Shown: positions 1-12,073, numbered from the stretch's first letter. The stretch: DNA of 64,000 nt from Atherix ibis (GCA_958298945.1 OY282606.1:52899920-52963919), one strand, 5' to 3'. Numbers and translations are program-made. The notes: generated by a model from the letters alone, not told the origin.

Positions 1-100
1 CAAAACACACTGCAGCATGCGCAATTTTTTGAATTTACTTCTCTATTCCTAAATGGTAATATATTATTACGGCTACCGTCCTTGTCATAACTGGACTATT

Positions 101-400
101 TTACGTCTTAAAAGGGTTTTTAACCTCTGAGGAACATACATTTTCGACTTCAAACTTTTTGGAGCGATTCCACACTTTCCTTACACGGCTTAATATTCTA
201 TACCGCTCCCTCAAATTTTCATTTATATCGCCACCCCCTTGTACCACCGAACGATTTTTTTGCCCATTTTTATAATTTAACGAATTAGCTGACATTATGC
301 GCCACCTATGGCCGGCCTGGCCATCTGGAATATAATGATGAACGGTCTCTTGGTGCAGTTGGAAAAGACCGGTTGCGGTGTTATCGTATGTGCGGATCAT
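101..400 (-). CDS. Unrecognised ORF of 99 codons
   Basis: An ATG-initiated ORF (ATG 400-398) with an in-frame TAG two codons upstream ends in a stop at 101. It includes GLFQLHQETVHHYI and a Lys/Arg/Asn-rich middle, with no domain I recognise, no signal peptide and no membrane segment. It sits immediately left of a LINE relic in the opposite orientation and is somewhat more GC-rich than intergenic sequence. It may be a small gene, an exon, or part of the repeat. Confidence is low. Confidence 0.2.
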   Translation of the reverse strand: MIRTYDNTATGLFQLHQETVHHYIPDGQAGHRWRIMSANSLNYKNGQKNRSVVQGGGDINENLRERYRILSRVRKVWNRSKKFEVENVCSSEVKNPFKT

Positions 401-429
401 CTTCTACTTTTGAGGGGAAAGTAGGTCTG

Positions 430-1800
430 CAGTAGAGATAGCGGAAAGTTGCTATATGCAGATGGTGTTTGAATGGGGCAATAGAATGGGAGTGAATGTT
501 TCAGAAAGGAATACTGTGTGTATGTTCTTGAAGGGTTTTCTGGTGGCCAGTACGCCGCCCTTAAATCGTTTAGAGGCGGTCGGGGTCTGATACGCGCGGG
601 AAGTACGGTACCTTAGAGTAAAGGTTGGAGAGAGGCTGAACTTTCAGCCACACTTGCAACATGGCATGCTGGTGCGAGTATTTCGCAAAGAATGGAGACT
701 TCGATCCAGAGCGGTGAAAGTCCTGTACAAGAGTGTGTTTGTTCCGTGTGCAATTTCCATGGGACATGGACGTGTTGCGTGGAAGCATTCACTACCGTCT
801 ACGGTAGAGCATCCCGCTTGCTGGTTGTTCGGTTATGAATGAAGAGGTTCAGGATGTTAGTCCATGTATGAAATTTGGCAACGTGGATTGGATGAAAGTG
901 TGAATGGCAGATGAACGCACATGTTCATTTCGGATGTGTGATTTGCATCTGCGTATGGATTTGAATTTGGTCTGTACCTTCGGTATTTACTTACGAGACA
1001 CGGTAGTATGCATGGGTTCCTGTACAGGCGTGGTCTAGCTGCGGAGGCTAGATGCCCTTGTGAGGTGGTGGAGGAGAGTGCCAAGCACCTTCTCATTCAG
1101 TGTGGCCTGTACGGGGATTTGCGTGACTTAGGTGTATGTGGAATCGTGGTGAATGATGAGAGTGTGGATGTAAGTGGTGTGTTAGGTATGAGAGAAAGGT
1201 ATGAATGCCTTGATAGATTTGGCGTGGCACTTTTTGAGAGAAGAGTGAGAATGGTGCCTGAATGAGTGTGTGAATGGCACGCAAGGTGGCTACAACCGGG
1301 TGAAAGACCAAGTTATTCCGGTTGTACTTTCGGTTCTTGGTGAATCCGCGTACCTGAGCTGGCGTAGTGGTGCTTAGGGATTTATAAGATTCCTTACCAT
1401 AGCTCAATGAGCGAAGTACAAACCAAAGATCTCTTAAAACAAAAATTGGTACTAAGGGAGTCGGGGTGCCGCATGGTGTTGGAACATACTGTACCCGATG
1501 TTGGTGAGGCGCTTAGGCAGCAATGTAGTGGCTGTGGTTGATACCCATATCGCGGGTACGGTATACGGATCGCTGGTGGCAGATACTTGTAATTATCTCG
1601 GGCGCTGTCACTGCTTGTGATAGTAGAGGTTTAGATAGTCATCGCCACTAACAGTTGCAGTAATCAGCTTGTAACTGGTTACTGATTATAAACTGCCAGT
1701 AATGGTGGTGCGTTGATTGAGCGTAACTCAATCCCTATGGCCGTAGGCGACCCGTGGTTTTATCTTTAACGATAGACAAGTCACGTTAAATAATATATTA
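430..1800 (+). mobile_element. Non-LTR retrotransposon relic (I/R1-like): ORF2 C-terminal part plus 3-prime UTR
   Basis: Several frames together show the end of a LINE polyprotein: a thumb-like stretch with RVFRKEWRLRSRAVKVLYKS (655-735), then RRGLAAEARCPC and a spaced Cys-Cys-His-Cys pattern ending HLLIQCGLYGDLRDLG (about 1025-1130), typical of the zinc-binding tail after RT/RNase H in R1/I-type elements. The coding part stops at 1265. The non-coding stretch 1330-1800 recurs at 19585-20085, which identifies it as the element's 3-prime UTR. Frameshifts between 480 and 1000 make it dead. The 5-prime part is missing. Confidence 0.6.
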
Positions 1801-2080
1801 TAACTGCCCTAAGGAGATAGTTATTTCTTTACTCTGTCATAAGCTGTTTGGAAGTCAACAAACAGTGTCAATTTGAAATTCGCGGGTCTTTTTCAAAATC
1901 TATCCTATGGTGAAAATTTAATCGATTGTTGATTGGCCTCGTCTAAAATCATATTAGTATGACCCTGGTCGGTTGGTGGTCATTCCGGTTACAATTGGTA
2001 CGGCCCTATTATTAATACTCTGTCCAATCTCTGTCTCGAAAAAATAGTGCGTCAGGTTCAAAGTTAATAGGGAGTGTAAT
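1801..2080 (-). mobile_element. LINE reverse transcriptase fragment (RTE-like)
   Basis: On the minus strand, broken frames read like the RT region between the FR-GRSTTDQI box and catalytic block A: FRRGQSTID is followed by LKKTREFQIDT and then FVDFQTAYDRVK (encoded around 1876-1834), where the Asp of FVDF is the expected catalytic residue. Frameshifts and stops are present. It faces the opposite way to the next fragment at 2.5 kb. Confidence 0.45.
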
Positions 2081-2514
2081 TTTTTTTATCCCTTCAATTA
2101 CTTGCATATACTGATGATAACGACACAATTGAGCGCTACCATCTTACTGTCAGTAGCAAATTCTGTGGGTCCTGAGTAAACCAAATTATGATTCAGGAGT
2201 AAACTAAATCATGATTTCGTCTCAGAATAAGAGACACCTATACCAGCTCGGAGAAAATGTCACAATAGATAATTATAACTTAAAGGTTGTTAAGAAGTTC
2301 GTTCATTTAAGATATTTAAAAGACTCACATATAAAATGTGTGAAAATTAAGCGAATGATTATGGTTCCTAATAGAGCCTAATTTAACTCGAGCTAAATAT
2401 TTCCATTCAAATTAATTCCCGGGTAATCAAGGTACAGATTTATAAGACCCTAATACTACCGATTTTCTTTCACATACGAGTATGTCTGCGAAACATGAGC
2501 GGTGGCAGGCAGTA

Positions 2515-2645
2515 AAGAAGTTACTCTTGGTCACTTTGAAAGAAAAGTCCTTCGCAAAGTTTATGAATGTGACTTTGGAGATGGAAAACGGAGAATGAGA
2601 TGAGATATAGCAAAGAGCTATTATATTTGCAAGGTTATATATGCT
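2515..2645 (+). mobile_element. LINE ORF2 C-terminal fragment (FERKVLRK motif)
   Basis: The plus strand encodes HFERKVLRKVYECDFGDGK at about 2540-2600. FERKVLRKIYGP-like sequence is a hallmark of the region after RT in RTE/CR1-type LINEs. Only a short piece survives, with an early stop. The longer minus ORF over the same bases is its shadow. Confidence 0.4.
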
Positions 2646-4164
2646 CTTTTTCTCTTTTCGATAACACCACCTTCCCCCGATAGAGATAGTTGTCAGTAAA
2701 AAAATTTTCTCCGGAAATCTAGTTGGCAAATCCACAAAGGGTTGTCAGGCCAATCAATAATAATAATAAGTTCTTTATTTAGAATCAGTTTAAAGTCATT
2801 GCAAAAGTACTTTTCCAAATACATTTTAACGATATTGAATTTGATTCAGTTAAAGCGCTTTTCAGTAAGATGGCGTTACAAACAATAGAATTCTTATGTA
2901 TGTGTAAGAACTACGGTGAGTCTGTGAGTGAAGAACAGAAATATCAACCAACCGTGTAGATTATTTAAGTTAAATTAGGGTAATTTTTTTAAAGATTGTG
3001 CGTTTTTATATTTTTTTTCATTAGCCGAATTCATAATATTACTAAAAAGTAATTATCTAATATAAATAAAAATGTTTCTAATCAATTGCCTCTCATACTA
3101 CAATTATATAAAAACGTGACATAATAATTGACGGTTTAATATTAGAAATTGCGATGTTTTTTTTATTTGATTAAAATTAAAGTAATTTTTTATACTTGAA
3201 AACTTAATTAAGAAAATTTTATTAAAAACTTTTTAAAATTTTAAAAAAATAATAATTTTGATAATAATAAGGTAATAGTGAATAAATATTTATAAAATTA
3301 ATTGATAAGAAAATAAGATATAAAATTTAGCATTTATAATTTAATTACTAGTTTTATTAAAATATTTTTATTTGTTTTATCGATTTAGTAAACAACTTTA
3401 TCAATTTAGTAAACAAAATCAGTGTATACAAATAAAATTTTTCTATTCAATATCTTATCATCAATCTTAATTTGAATAAAATAAAATTTAAAAAAAAAAA
3501 TAGAAATAATAATAAGAGAAACTTTGAAAAGGTAAATGAAACAATGTCAACGAAAATCTTGATTGAATCCAATTTCTGAAAGTAACCTGAAACTTGACAG
3601 CAAATAGAAAAAAGTGCGGTAAATAATGTGGTAACTTTAGTATTCTTTGAAAAAATTTGCATAGAAATTGTCTTGATTTGAAATTTGAAATGGAGACACA
3701 ATTACTTTAAACCGCCCCTCTTACTGTAACATACCCCTTGGAAGACCCCATCGACAGCGTAAGTGTGGTTTGATTTTTATGCAGTATAGTACAAAAAAGT
3801 AGGTTAATGTTTTTCTATGACTGCATTTGTCTTTAATGTTATGAACAGTTTTATAAGACATTTCTGATGGTTTAAATTTATTTAAACAATTACTATTTTT
3901 AAACTATGCTTAAAAAGTCTTCAACGTGTAATTTTTCCCAGTAAAAATATATTTTTTTTTTCAATATTTAAATTTTATTTATATTTTTTTTGTATTATAA
4001 CTTATTATTGATAACATAATAATTTAAGAAACATTTTTCAAATATCAAAAATTATTTTTATTTCTAAAATATATGTAATGTTTATTGGAGCTTTCTGGCA
4101 CTCACCACAGAAATTATAATATAAAATCCCATTTATAAAAGGTTTTCAATTAGGGGCATTTTAA
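2646..4164. other. AT-rich intergenic sequence
   Basis: Very AT-rich with A and T homopolymers (notably 2990-3510 and 3950-4060). I see no gene or assignable repeat. The minus ORF at 3447-3701 is a product of low complexity. Confidence 0.6.
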
Positions 4165-4640
4165 CTTTAAAACAAAAAGGAAAAGATTTTTTTGTAAGCT
4201 GTGGTAAATATCTTTACAGCAGATACATTCGATATCGTTATTATTTTCAATATAACGTCGTTCAAATGACCTTCATGGTTTCGTTTGCAGGAGCAGATCC
4301 GAGAGGTCCAATTTTGGATGACTCTTCCGCTGTGTGGCAAGTCTATCCATCCTGTTGGAACCACACATTTTCCACGTCCACATCGCTTAATGGAGATTAC
4401 ATAAATATTTAATCATTGCTCGATACCTTTTGCCTTTGATAGTTACCGTCGCGCCAGGTTTATTTCCAAAGGTTTTACCATCTGACGATAATCCACACCA
4501 AACAATAAGTTTTTCTGGATGTAAAGAAAGCTCCTGGAACTGTTTGGTTACTTTTTGTCTCAGATCTGTCAATTTTTTATACACATTTAAACTTCTAGTA
4601 TTTGTCAAATATTTGACATACCATACACATTTAAACTTCT
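4165..4640 (-). mobile_element. DD41D mariner-like transposase relic
   Basis: On the minus strand LHPEKLIVWCGLSSDG (about 4525-4478) matches the mid-transposase block seen intact at 39.88 kb, then KGKRYRAMI. After a deletion come NVWFQQDG with the second catalytic Asp (about 4366-4343), CHTAEE, and the C-terminal NWTSRI...EGHLNDVILK (4310-4240). Frames change between blocks. A 24-bp stretch (TACACATTTAAACTTCTAGTA) is repeated at about 4579 and 4622. Confidence 0.6.
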
Positions 4641-5350
4641 AGTATAGAAATCTTAAATATTTTTAAACATAAAGGTATTACTTTTATAATTTCATAACTT
4701 ATTATTTTATAATTTCGATTTGTTAACAGGTAGAAAAGTGCTCCCCATTATCGTTACTGTTTGCCGAAAACCATTAATTTGATTAATATTTAATATTAGG
4801 ATACTAAAGTGCATTCATTATCTACGATTTTGGAACATTTTTGTTGATCTACGATATTGGAACCTATTTACAAATAGACGTTATCGACAACTACTCAGAC
4901 TACTAAACAATCGTGAAAAACTCATATTTTTTAATAATATTTTAATAAAATATATTATTATAAGGCCCAGACAGACTTACAGTATTGAATTTTGGTGCAT
5001 TAATAAGTTTTCGTGTTTAACTGTATTTAATAATGATACTGTGATTATATATTTTATTTCTCCAGAAAAAAATATTTGGGTGAAAGACATATTTCAAGAG
5101 TAGTAATACTTTCTTGTAAAGGTTTTTTTTAAATATATCTAAATTTTTTCTCGGTTAGTCAGTTTTTGCAAATATGTACAAAACTTTGGTATATCTCCTT
5201 ACTACCTCAAACTCTAAAGCTTGAGAGTCATAGTAAATAAACGAACAAGCGTCCGTGTAACTTTTACTTTTCATCGTGAATAATTTTTTTCTATATCGCC
5301 AAATGGCAGTATAATTTTTCAAAAACAGCAAGCACATTATTTAGGACTAT
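4641..5350. other. Intergenic, no gene seen
   Basis: AT-rich sequence without assignable coding or repeat content. The ORF at 5155-5337 shows no family resemblance. Confidence 0.5.
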
Positions 5351-5519
5351 ACCAGATGTATAAGCTTAAATCCGCTGTTTGGTCATAGATGGCGTAAGTG
5401 AGCGTTATAACCTACCATGGGTACGCTATACTTTTTTTTATGAGTTTTACATCTATCAACATTAATCAGTGCACATTGTCAGCAATTTCGTACAACAACA
5501 TACAATTTTCCTTATTATG
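5351..5519 (+). mobile_element. Solo 5-prime end of mariner family B
   Basis: This stretch matches the first 170 bp of the family B copies at 9.27, 44.8 and 62.7 kb: the terminal repeat CCAGATGTATAAGCTTAAAT, the TGTTTGGTCATAGATGGCG block, and the 5-prime UTR up to the point just before the transposase ATG. It then stops abruptly. No transposase follows. Confidence 0.8.
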
Positions 5520-5639
5520 TTCGCAATAGTTATAAAAAATCTATACTAGTTTAGCATATCATTCATTTTCATGTATCTAAGTAATTCTATCCAGTAACAA
5601 TTTTCTTGTATCTAAGTAATTCTTTATTGTACTAAATCG

Positions 5640-6090
5640 CCGGTCTAGACACAATAATGTAGCTTTCATATGGGTGTCAAGTCATGAGGGTATTGAAGGT
5701 AACGAACTAGCTGACAAACTTGCCAAAAGGAGAGCCATTCTGTGGCAATCTTAAAAGCATCTGGAGTCTTTTATTGAGTCCTGGGAACGCTCACACTGGG
5801 ATAATTAATCGCCTTTACTAAAAAGCAGGCCATTAGAGGTCCTGAAACTGAAGAAGTCGGGTAAATCTGACAAGACAATCTGTCGTTTTTGCTCTAGAGA
5901 GGCTGAAACGTCAGAATACCTACTTTGCGATTATGTGGACATTGCCCGCCAAAGACTTCGGCATCTTGGGTTGGAATTAGGTAATTCCTACAAGATTTCC
6001 CGGGTACCTGCTTATATTCGCTAAAAGCCTCAATCTTGCTATTATTGCAGTTAGGGCTACTCCCCACAAAGGCCACTATTGGTTAAGGTT
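5640..6090 (+). mobile_element. LINE RNase H and zinc-knuckle tail relic (R1/Jockey/I-like)
   Basis: The plus strand reads FIWVSSHEGIEGNELADKLAK (about 5665-5725), the last part of an RNase H domain with the conserved H-G-GNE-AD-LAK signature. CRFCSREAETSEYLLCDY (5883-5935) follows with Cys/Cys spacing of the C-terminal zinc motif, then RLRHLGLELG. A stop interrupts between the two blocks. This is the 3-prime end of a LINE ORF2, truncated upstream. Confidence 0.6.
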
Positions 6091-6137
6091 GTTTGAGACC
6101 ATTTGTAGAGTGCTACCCTCTGTGTTATTACATTACA

Positions 6138-6860
6138 TACGAGGTCTATTCAAAAAGAATCGCGATTTTTTTTGTGGCGTTATGTTGGTACTCATGTCTC
6201 TCACTTATGACGACAAGTTCGGCCATTTCGAGTGTTCAGTTAATTTTTGACAGCTACTTTGCTTGCATGTGTTTTGGCTCGTCTTTGATTTTTGCCCATT
6301 CCAAAAAATGGATCAAAGAATCTGTTTTGGGAACAAGAAAAAGTCACAGTGGGCCAGATCTGGGGAATACGGTGGCTGCGGCATTATTAGTGTGTTGTTT
6401 TGGCCAAAAATTCGCCCACAAGCAAAGATGCGTAATCAGGGGCGTCATCATTGTGCAAAAGCCAATTTTTGTTTCCACAAATCCGGGTGTTTCTGGCGGA
6501 TTGCTTGAGCATAACTTGCACGTAATATTTCTTATTGACCGTTCTATCCTGTGGTAAGAACTCATGATGCACCACGCCCCTGAAATCAAAGAAAACTGTA
6601 AGCAAAACATTCACATTCGACCGAACTTGGCGCTATTTTTTCGGTCTTGGCTTTTGCGGCAGCTGCCATTGTGATGATTGAGCTTTGGTTTCTACGTCAT
6701 AACCATAAACCCATGATTGGTCACCAGTTATGACCCTCTGGATAAATTTGGGTCGTCGCGGACAGGGTCCAACAGCTCCTTAGCAATGTTAATGCGATGC
6801 TGTTTTTGGTCGAAAATGGGTAAATTCAAAATTCACGATACTTTTTGAACAGACCTCGTA
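6138..6860 (-). mobile_element. Mariner family A, derivative with 5-prime end at both termini
   Basis: The right end (6860 leftward) is the normal 5-prime terminus, followed by a deletion that removes the N-terminal DNA-binding half. Transposase sequence then runs minus from about 6820 to 6340 (including HDD-type remnants near 6450 where the Asn-Ala-Pro box is damaged). At about 6332 it joins an inverted copy of the family's 5-prime end, from the start codon region out to TACGAGGTCT at 6138. The junction GATCAAAGAATCTGTTTTGG is shared with copies at 12.3 and 58.2 kb. The coding capacity is destroyed. Confidence 0.85.
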
Positions 6861-9268
6861 TTCCAGGGGGTGCAAATAATGCTCTTGGTTGAGTTAAGTG
6901 TGGCTCTCATTGCAACTTTAAATCCGTTTTTTTATTATTCCAGATTTTTTTCATGAATCTTGTTAAATTGAATAACTAAGTGAAACGTTCAAGTCGTTTC
7001 ACTTATGGTGCGGCTCTTTATAATATATAAAAAACAGGAATGCGGCTCTCATTAACCTCAGTTGTACCCATTCCTGGTTACGTAATTTTTACCAAAAAAT
7101 CTAAATGTTACTCTGAGGGACAACTTATAAGCCCTGATCTAAATGATTCATTTGTTTATATTTTGTGAATTTCCCGTTATAAAAAGTTTCATTAACGATT
7201 ATCCTCTACTATCGTTCTCAAAAACACGGAGTAGTAAGTCAATAAACTCCGATTGCCAGGTAAATATATATAATATTAGGTGGTAGAAAAAAAATCAATG
7301 GCAATTCCTATTTTTATCTAGAAATATGAAAAGAAAACTCCTAATCGGAAATTTGTCTTCGGAATGTATACCTTTTATTTATAATCCCCAAATGACTTTT
7401 TTAGCATTTCATTTTCATTATGAATTTGGAGCATTCGTTTTGTAAAATTGTCTTCTAAATTTACACATTCAAATTGAGAATAATTTAGATGTGAAAGGAA
7501 CGATGCTTAACCATTGAATTAAGCAAATTAACGGTTTCTTATAAGAGTATGGGAATATTTTTGTCCATTCTCAAAAAATATAAAGAAATTTTTCGAAAAC
7601 TATTGTACACGTATATATACATACTTCCACACTTGCATAGACAGTCAGATCTTCAAAGGAGATCATTAAGTGTGTGTGAATTGATTTTAATATAAATATT
7701 TAGCGTATTATTATAAAAATTATTGTTTGATTATATTCAAAGACTAATAATTCGGGGCTTGAGTTTTATTTGAATTGAAGTGTTTATTAAGAGGCAACAT
7801 TGTTCGAATAAATTATGGTTTTTTTGATCTCTTCCCCATTTTTGGATTTCTCATTCCATTCCGAAGTTTAATGAAAGACTTTGTTTATGTTTACCCGCAG
7901 TTATGTGTAAGTAAAGTTTTTTTTTTCGTTTTGCTTTCGTAATTTTAAGTATACATCGTATTTTATATACCAGCCAAATAATTTCAAATATTTTTTTTTG
8001 GTATGAAACTATAGGCGTTCTTGAAATTTGATCTGATTTTCTTATGATGACTAAACAATAGACTGCTCTTGAAATTAACGAAAAAAAAAGAAGGAAAAGA
8101 AAAAAAAATGCCTTAGTTTAGGGTGCTATAAGCATTAACGAATGAAGCATTTTCTTTTCATTCTGCTTCACATATGGCTCCTCTTCTTAATTGTACTGGA
8201 ATGTGAAGCCCCAATTTTAATATTGATTTTAAATTTGGTACGTCCAGCCAAAATAAACATGTAATTAATAAAATAAATGAGATTTGGGGGAATTGGAAGT
8301 TGGCGTTGAAAGAAATTTTTAATTTGGTATAAAGTGAAAACATATTCATTTTTCTCCATTAGTTAATCGAATTAACTTAGTTGAAAGGAAAGGGCAGCAG
8401 TCAAAGATAGTGAGTGAATTGCGTTCAAAAATAAAAGCGTGGACGTTTTTTTCTTTTTTACATCGATAATGGACTTAATTTTTTTCTAAAAAATTTTCTA
8501 AATCAATTTTTATTAAATGGAAAGAAAACACATCATATGTGTATTAAAATAAAAATTAGGAAATTTGTGGGGAAATTGATATGGAACAGATGGGCTGACA
8601 TAAAGGAATGTACTGAGAGTGCAATCGTTAGAAATGGTATTCAGGAAATTCCAGAAATTCTCCCGCTTTATAGAGTATATTTTCCAGTATCTTCTTATGT
8701 ATACACGTAGTATAGTTTTCAGAACTGTAATATCTGCTGAAATGTGAATTGTTAGCGTTACGACAAGTCAGGCCATAAAGCGATAACTAGATGGCATGCC
8801 AGTAATGTCACTAGCTGGATTCTAACTCAGGATCGCTGCGTATTACTTTCCAGTATATTCAGTATAAACTAAATTGATAAAAATGTATTCAAGATTTTTC
8901 ATCTGTTTCGAACGCCAGATAAATGTCGGTGTAAATTATTTTTTATATTGTACGTTTTAATATTGTTTCTAGTATTTAAAAAAATAAATTTATTTATTGG
9001 TGCAAAATGAAGCTTTCCGATTAGTTATTAGCTCCAAAATAGGATAAAATGAAAATCTTGTTGGTTTTCTTTTGTTAGATATGTGATATGGAAGATTAAT
9101 TATAAAAAGAACTACGAGTATCATTAATATTTGGCATTAAGAATTAGCATAATATTCCTACTAAGAATATCTAGGGAGAGTCAGTTGAGTCCTGAGGGAA
9201 TACCATCTAACCCGGAATTGCGTTATGTTTGAGGTTGTTTCAAATTACATGTAATGCGAATCTACATT
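6861..9268. other. Intergenic, no gene seen
   Basis: AT-rich with poly-A/T runs. It contains a perfect 11-bp inverted repeat (6977-6987 / 6995-7005). Around 8800-8840 the minus strand reads GAGTTAGAATCCAGC, a weak resemblance to a Pol III B box. ORFs at 8158-8359 have no recognisable content. Confidence 0.55.
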
Positions 9269-10399
9269 ACCATGTGTATAAGCTTAATTCCGCTGTTTGG
9301 TCATAGATGGCGTGAGCGTATTAAGCTACCATGGGTACGCCATACTTTTTTCTTATGAGTTTGACATCTGTCACCATTAATTAGTGCACATTGTAAGCAA
9401 TTTCGTACATTTTTCCTTTGGTAATCATGTCTAGTTTTGTGACAGAAAAAGAGCATATGCGAGAAGCTCTGCTTTTCTGTTTCAATTTCAAGAAATCGGC
9501 TGCCGAATCGCATCGAATGCTTATGGAGGCCTATGGTGACAGTGGTTTATCGGAAACAACGTTTCCAATTGCCAAAAAATGCTCGCAGAGCAATTGGGTG
9601 TTACTCAACCAGCCATTTTAATGCGTCTGCGCGCCCATCTGCCTATGGTTCAAAAGGATTGAGAATATCGGAAAATGGGTGCCGCATGAATTGAACCATA
9701 GGCAGATGGAGCGACACCAAAACCCATGCGAAATCTTGCTCGCCAGACAAAAAAGAAATTCGTTCCTGAATCGGATTGTGACAGGCGATGACAGGCAATA
9801 TTTCGACAATCCTAAACGCAAGAGATCGTGGGTTGATCCCGGCCAACCATCAACATCTTCCCCAAGACGAAATCGCTTCGGACAGAAGACGACCCTGTGC
9901 GTTTAGTGGGATCAGCATGGAAACGTCTACTATGAGATGTTGAAACCTGGTGAAACTGTCAATGCCCACCGCTTTCATCAACAACTGAACAAATTGCACC
10001 GTGCACTGTTTGAAAAAAGGACGGATTATCAACGCACCATTGTACATGTCAAAAATGATCCGAAACTACTTGGAGACACTCAACTGGGAGGTGCTACCCC
10101 ACCCCGCTTATTCACCAGACCTAGCCCCTTCCGACTACCACCTGTTTTCGTCGATGGGTCACGCGTACGCTGAGCAGCACTTCGATTCTTACGAAGACGT
10201 CCGAAAATGGCTCGATGAGGGGTTTGCCTCGAAAGAAAAGGAATTTTTTGGCGTGGTATTCACAAATTGTCCGAGAGATGGAAAAAATGTGTAGCTAGCG
10301 AGGGGAAGTACTTGGAATAAATTTGTTTTTGCTTTCTATGAAAAAAAATATGTGTTTTTTTGACCAAAAAACAGCGGATTTAAGCTTATACACCTGGTA
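9269..10399 (+). mobile_element. Mariner family B (mauritiana/Mos1-like), inactive copy
   Basis: Terminal repeats TGTATAAGCTTAA...CCGCTGTTTGG and the matching CAGCGGATTTAAGCTTATACA border a 1.13-kb element. The transposase relic runs inside. This is one of three copies in the window. Internal deletions shorten it relative to a usual mariner of about 1.3 kb. Confidence 0.92.
9427..10320 (+). pseudogene. Mariner B transposase, broken
   Basis: The ATG at 9427 opens MSSFVTEKEHMREALLFCF, a mariner helix-turn-helix N-terminus. A deletion near 9570 removes most of the linker and second HTH. Around 9790-9850 DRQYFDNPKRKRSWVDPGQP corresponds to the first catalytic block, in which GDEKW is altered to GDDRQ. 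A second deletion at about 10032 removes the FLHDN block with the second catalytic Asp. The third block SPDLAPSDYHLF is present at about 10112-10148. A TAA at 10318 matches the family's end after GKYLE. Such enzymes cut and paste DNA at TA targets in the nucleus; this copy cannot. Confidence 0.88.
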
Positions 10400-11399
10400 T
10401 ATGTAAAAAAAACTTTAACATATTTTTATTCCATCAAAAATACTCAATATGAACGTAAATTAATTCACGTTTTCTACATTATATTACTAAGCACTATTAA
10501 CCTGTTAAGGATTCTCTTATACAAAGTCTCCTCATCCTTTAAACTTTCTTTGACATTATTTAAAATACTTTAATTTATACTAAAAATATTTTATTTCAAA
10601 TTGTTTGTTTTTGCCTCGCATAAAATCTTTTTTGCAAAAAGTAAAACTTTATAAATTAAAAAATAATTTTTCAATGAGAGATTCCTGCAAATTTTTTTAT
10701 AGGATGTTTAATCTTATAACGATATTTATTATTAGGAGAGTCTTCATTTAAGAAATATAACTCCAACGTGTCGTCACTTTCTATGCCCTTCTGTATGCTT
10801 TTTAGACTAAATTATCTAACCTCTTTGCTTTCATCTGTGCTATCGTGTCCTACATTCTACCAAAATTGCCTCATCAGTTTTTGCTTCTACTAGTCATTTT
10901 TTTATATGTTCTACAATCATATTATCCGAATCTTCCTCACTTAAAGATCTATCTTTTACTGCATCAATCATTCTGTATTCAACTGGCTCGATTAGATAAA
11001 TTGGCTGGTAAGTAAGAGTTGTAAGAGATGAGCCAGAAGCCATTTTATAGGGCTACAACCTTTAGTTTAGCATTGTTATTGTCCTTAATAAAACAGGTGG
11101 ATTTGCAAAAAGTAAAAGTAAAAGAGTGGATTTGGAAAATGATGGAATCTCAATGAAAAAGTTTTTCTTTGTTCAGTGGTATTCTTTTAATCGTAAATCG
11201 CACTTAAGCAAAATTAGCCAATATATTCTTAGGATTCTAAGTAGTTTCCTTATCGGCAGATTGGTTTATTGATTGATTCGGAATTGATGACTAGATTTGG
11301 ATAGATTTGTTAACGACTTTATTTGAAAATCCATTATAATAATATCCTGAAGCAGTTAGATTTGATTTAGCCATAATATATTTTTGAAAGACTTGAGTG
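10400..11399. other. Intergenic with an unassigned minus-strand ORF relic (11044-10700)
   Basis: Mostly AT-rich. On the minus strand an ATG at 11044 opens about 48 codons with an acidic DRSLSEEDSDNMIVEHIK, followed after stops and frame changes by IESDDTLELYFLNED. This could be a decayed pogo/Tigger-type transposase tail or an old exon. I cannot decide. Confidence 0.2.
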
Positions 11400-11760
11400 C
11401 TAATCAAAAACCCCTGCGAACTCTTGGCCGCTATTGAGAGAACGATCTCTTAAGAATTTGTGGTCACTACATTAATCCGGAACCTTTTTAATGACTAAAT
11501 CTATACTGATTGGTCGTTGATAAAATTAAGCTGGATGGCCTGTGGTGTGTGGATTACTTAATCCTGCTCAAAAAGTATACAGCAGTTATGATAGAAGGAG
11601 ACGAGGCAGGACCCGCTTTTAAAGAAACGATCCTATCCGTCAGGATAACGCGGTTGTTGAATTATCATCATCATCGATGGTGCGGCAATAGGATCTCCGG
11701 ACTTGGAAGGAGTTATACTTAGAAATACTTTCTGGATTAAGTGATGTTGTTTCTGCAAAA
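11400..11760 (+). mobile_element. LINE ORF2 C-terminal fragment (RTE-like), decayed
   Basis: Across frames the plus strand resembles the tail of an RTE/CR1-type LINE: KPLRTLGRY (like VLRTIYGP), then an IKL-GW(P)...V segment, then DRRRRGRTRF and DLRTWKELYLEI. Multiple stops. The opening AAAAACC-CTGCGAACTCTTG also occurs at 32.25 kb in a sister fragment. Confidence 0.4.
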
Positions 11761-12073
11761 TAAAATTTTACTGATCAGTTTCTAAGCACCCAATTTGAAT
11801 TTGGAACATTATAAGACCAAGTTTTGACATCCACAACCACTCAGGCGATTTTGGACCTCCAAATAGCTGCGTACCAGATGCTGGTGTCCCAGTGTCCCTA
11901 AATCAAGGTATCAACCTCTATTATTTATTATGAATGTTTTTGTTAAAGAGAGTAGGTGGGAATTGTTTTTTCCAGAGACATGTTGCAGGGTCCACATCTA
12001 GCCACCATAACCGTCTGACGATTTAAATGATGAAAAAGATGAGTTGGGATAAGTTATTTTATCAACTTGGATA
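11761..12073. other. Intergenic, no gene seen
   Basis: About 310 bp without recognisable coding or repeat content. Confidence 0.5.

Noticed and set aside
570..1407. Minus-strand ORFs over 570-788, 857-1096 and 1093-1407
   Set aside because: They are shadows of the plus-strand LINE relic, which carries recognisable RT-tail and zinc motifs.
8800..8840. Possible tRNA gene
   Set aside because: Only a weak B-box-like string; no cloverleaf, A box or acceptor stem could be formed.
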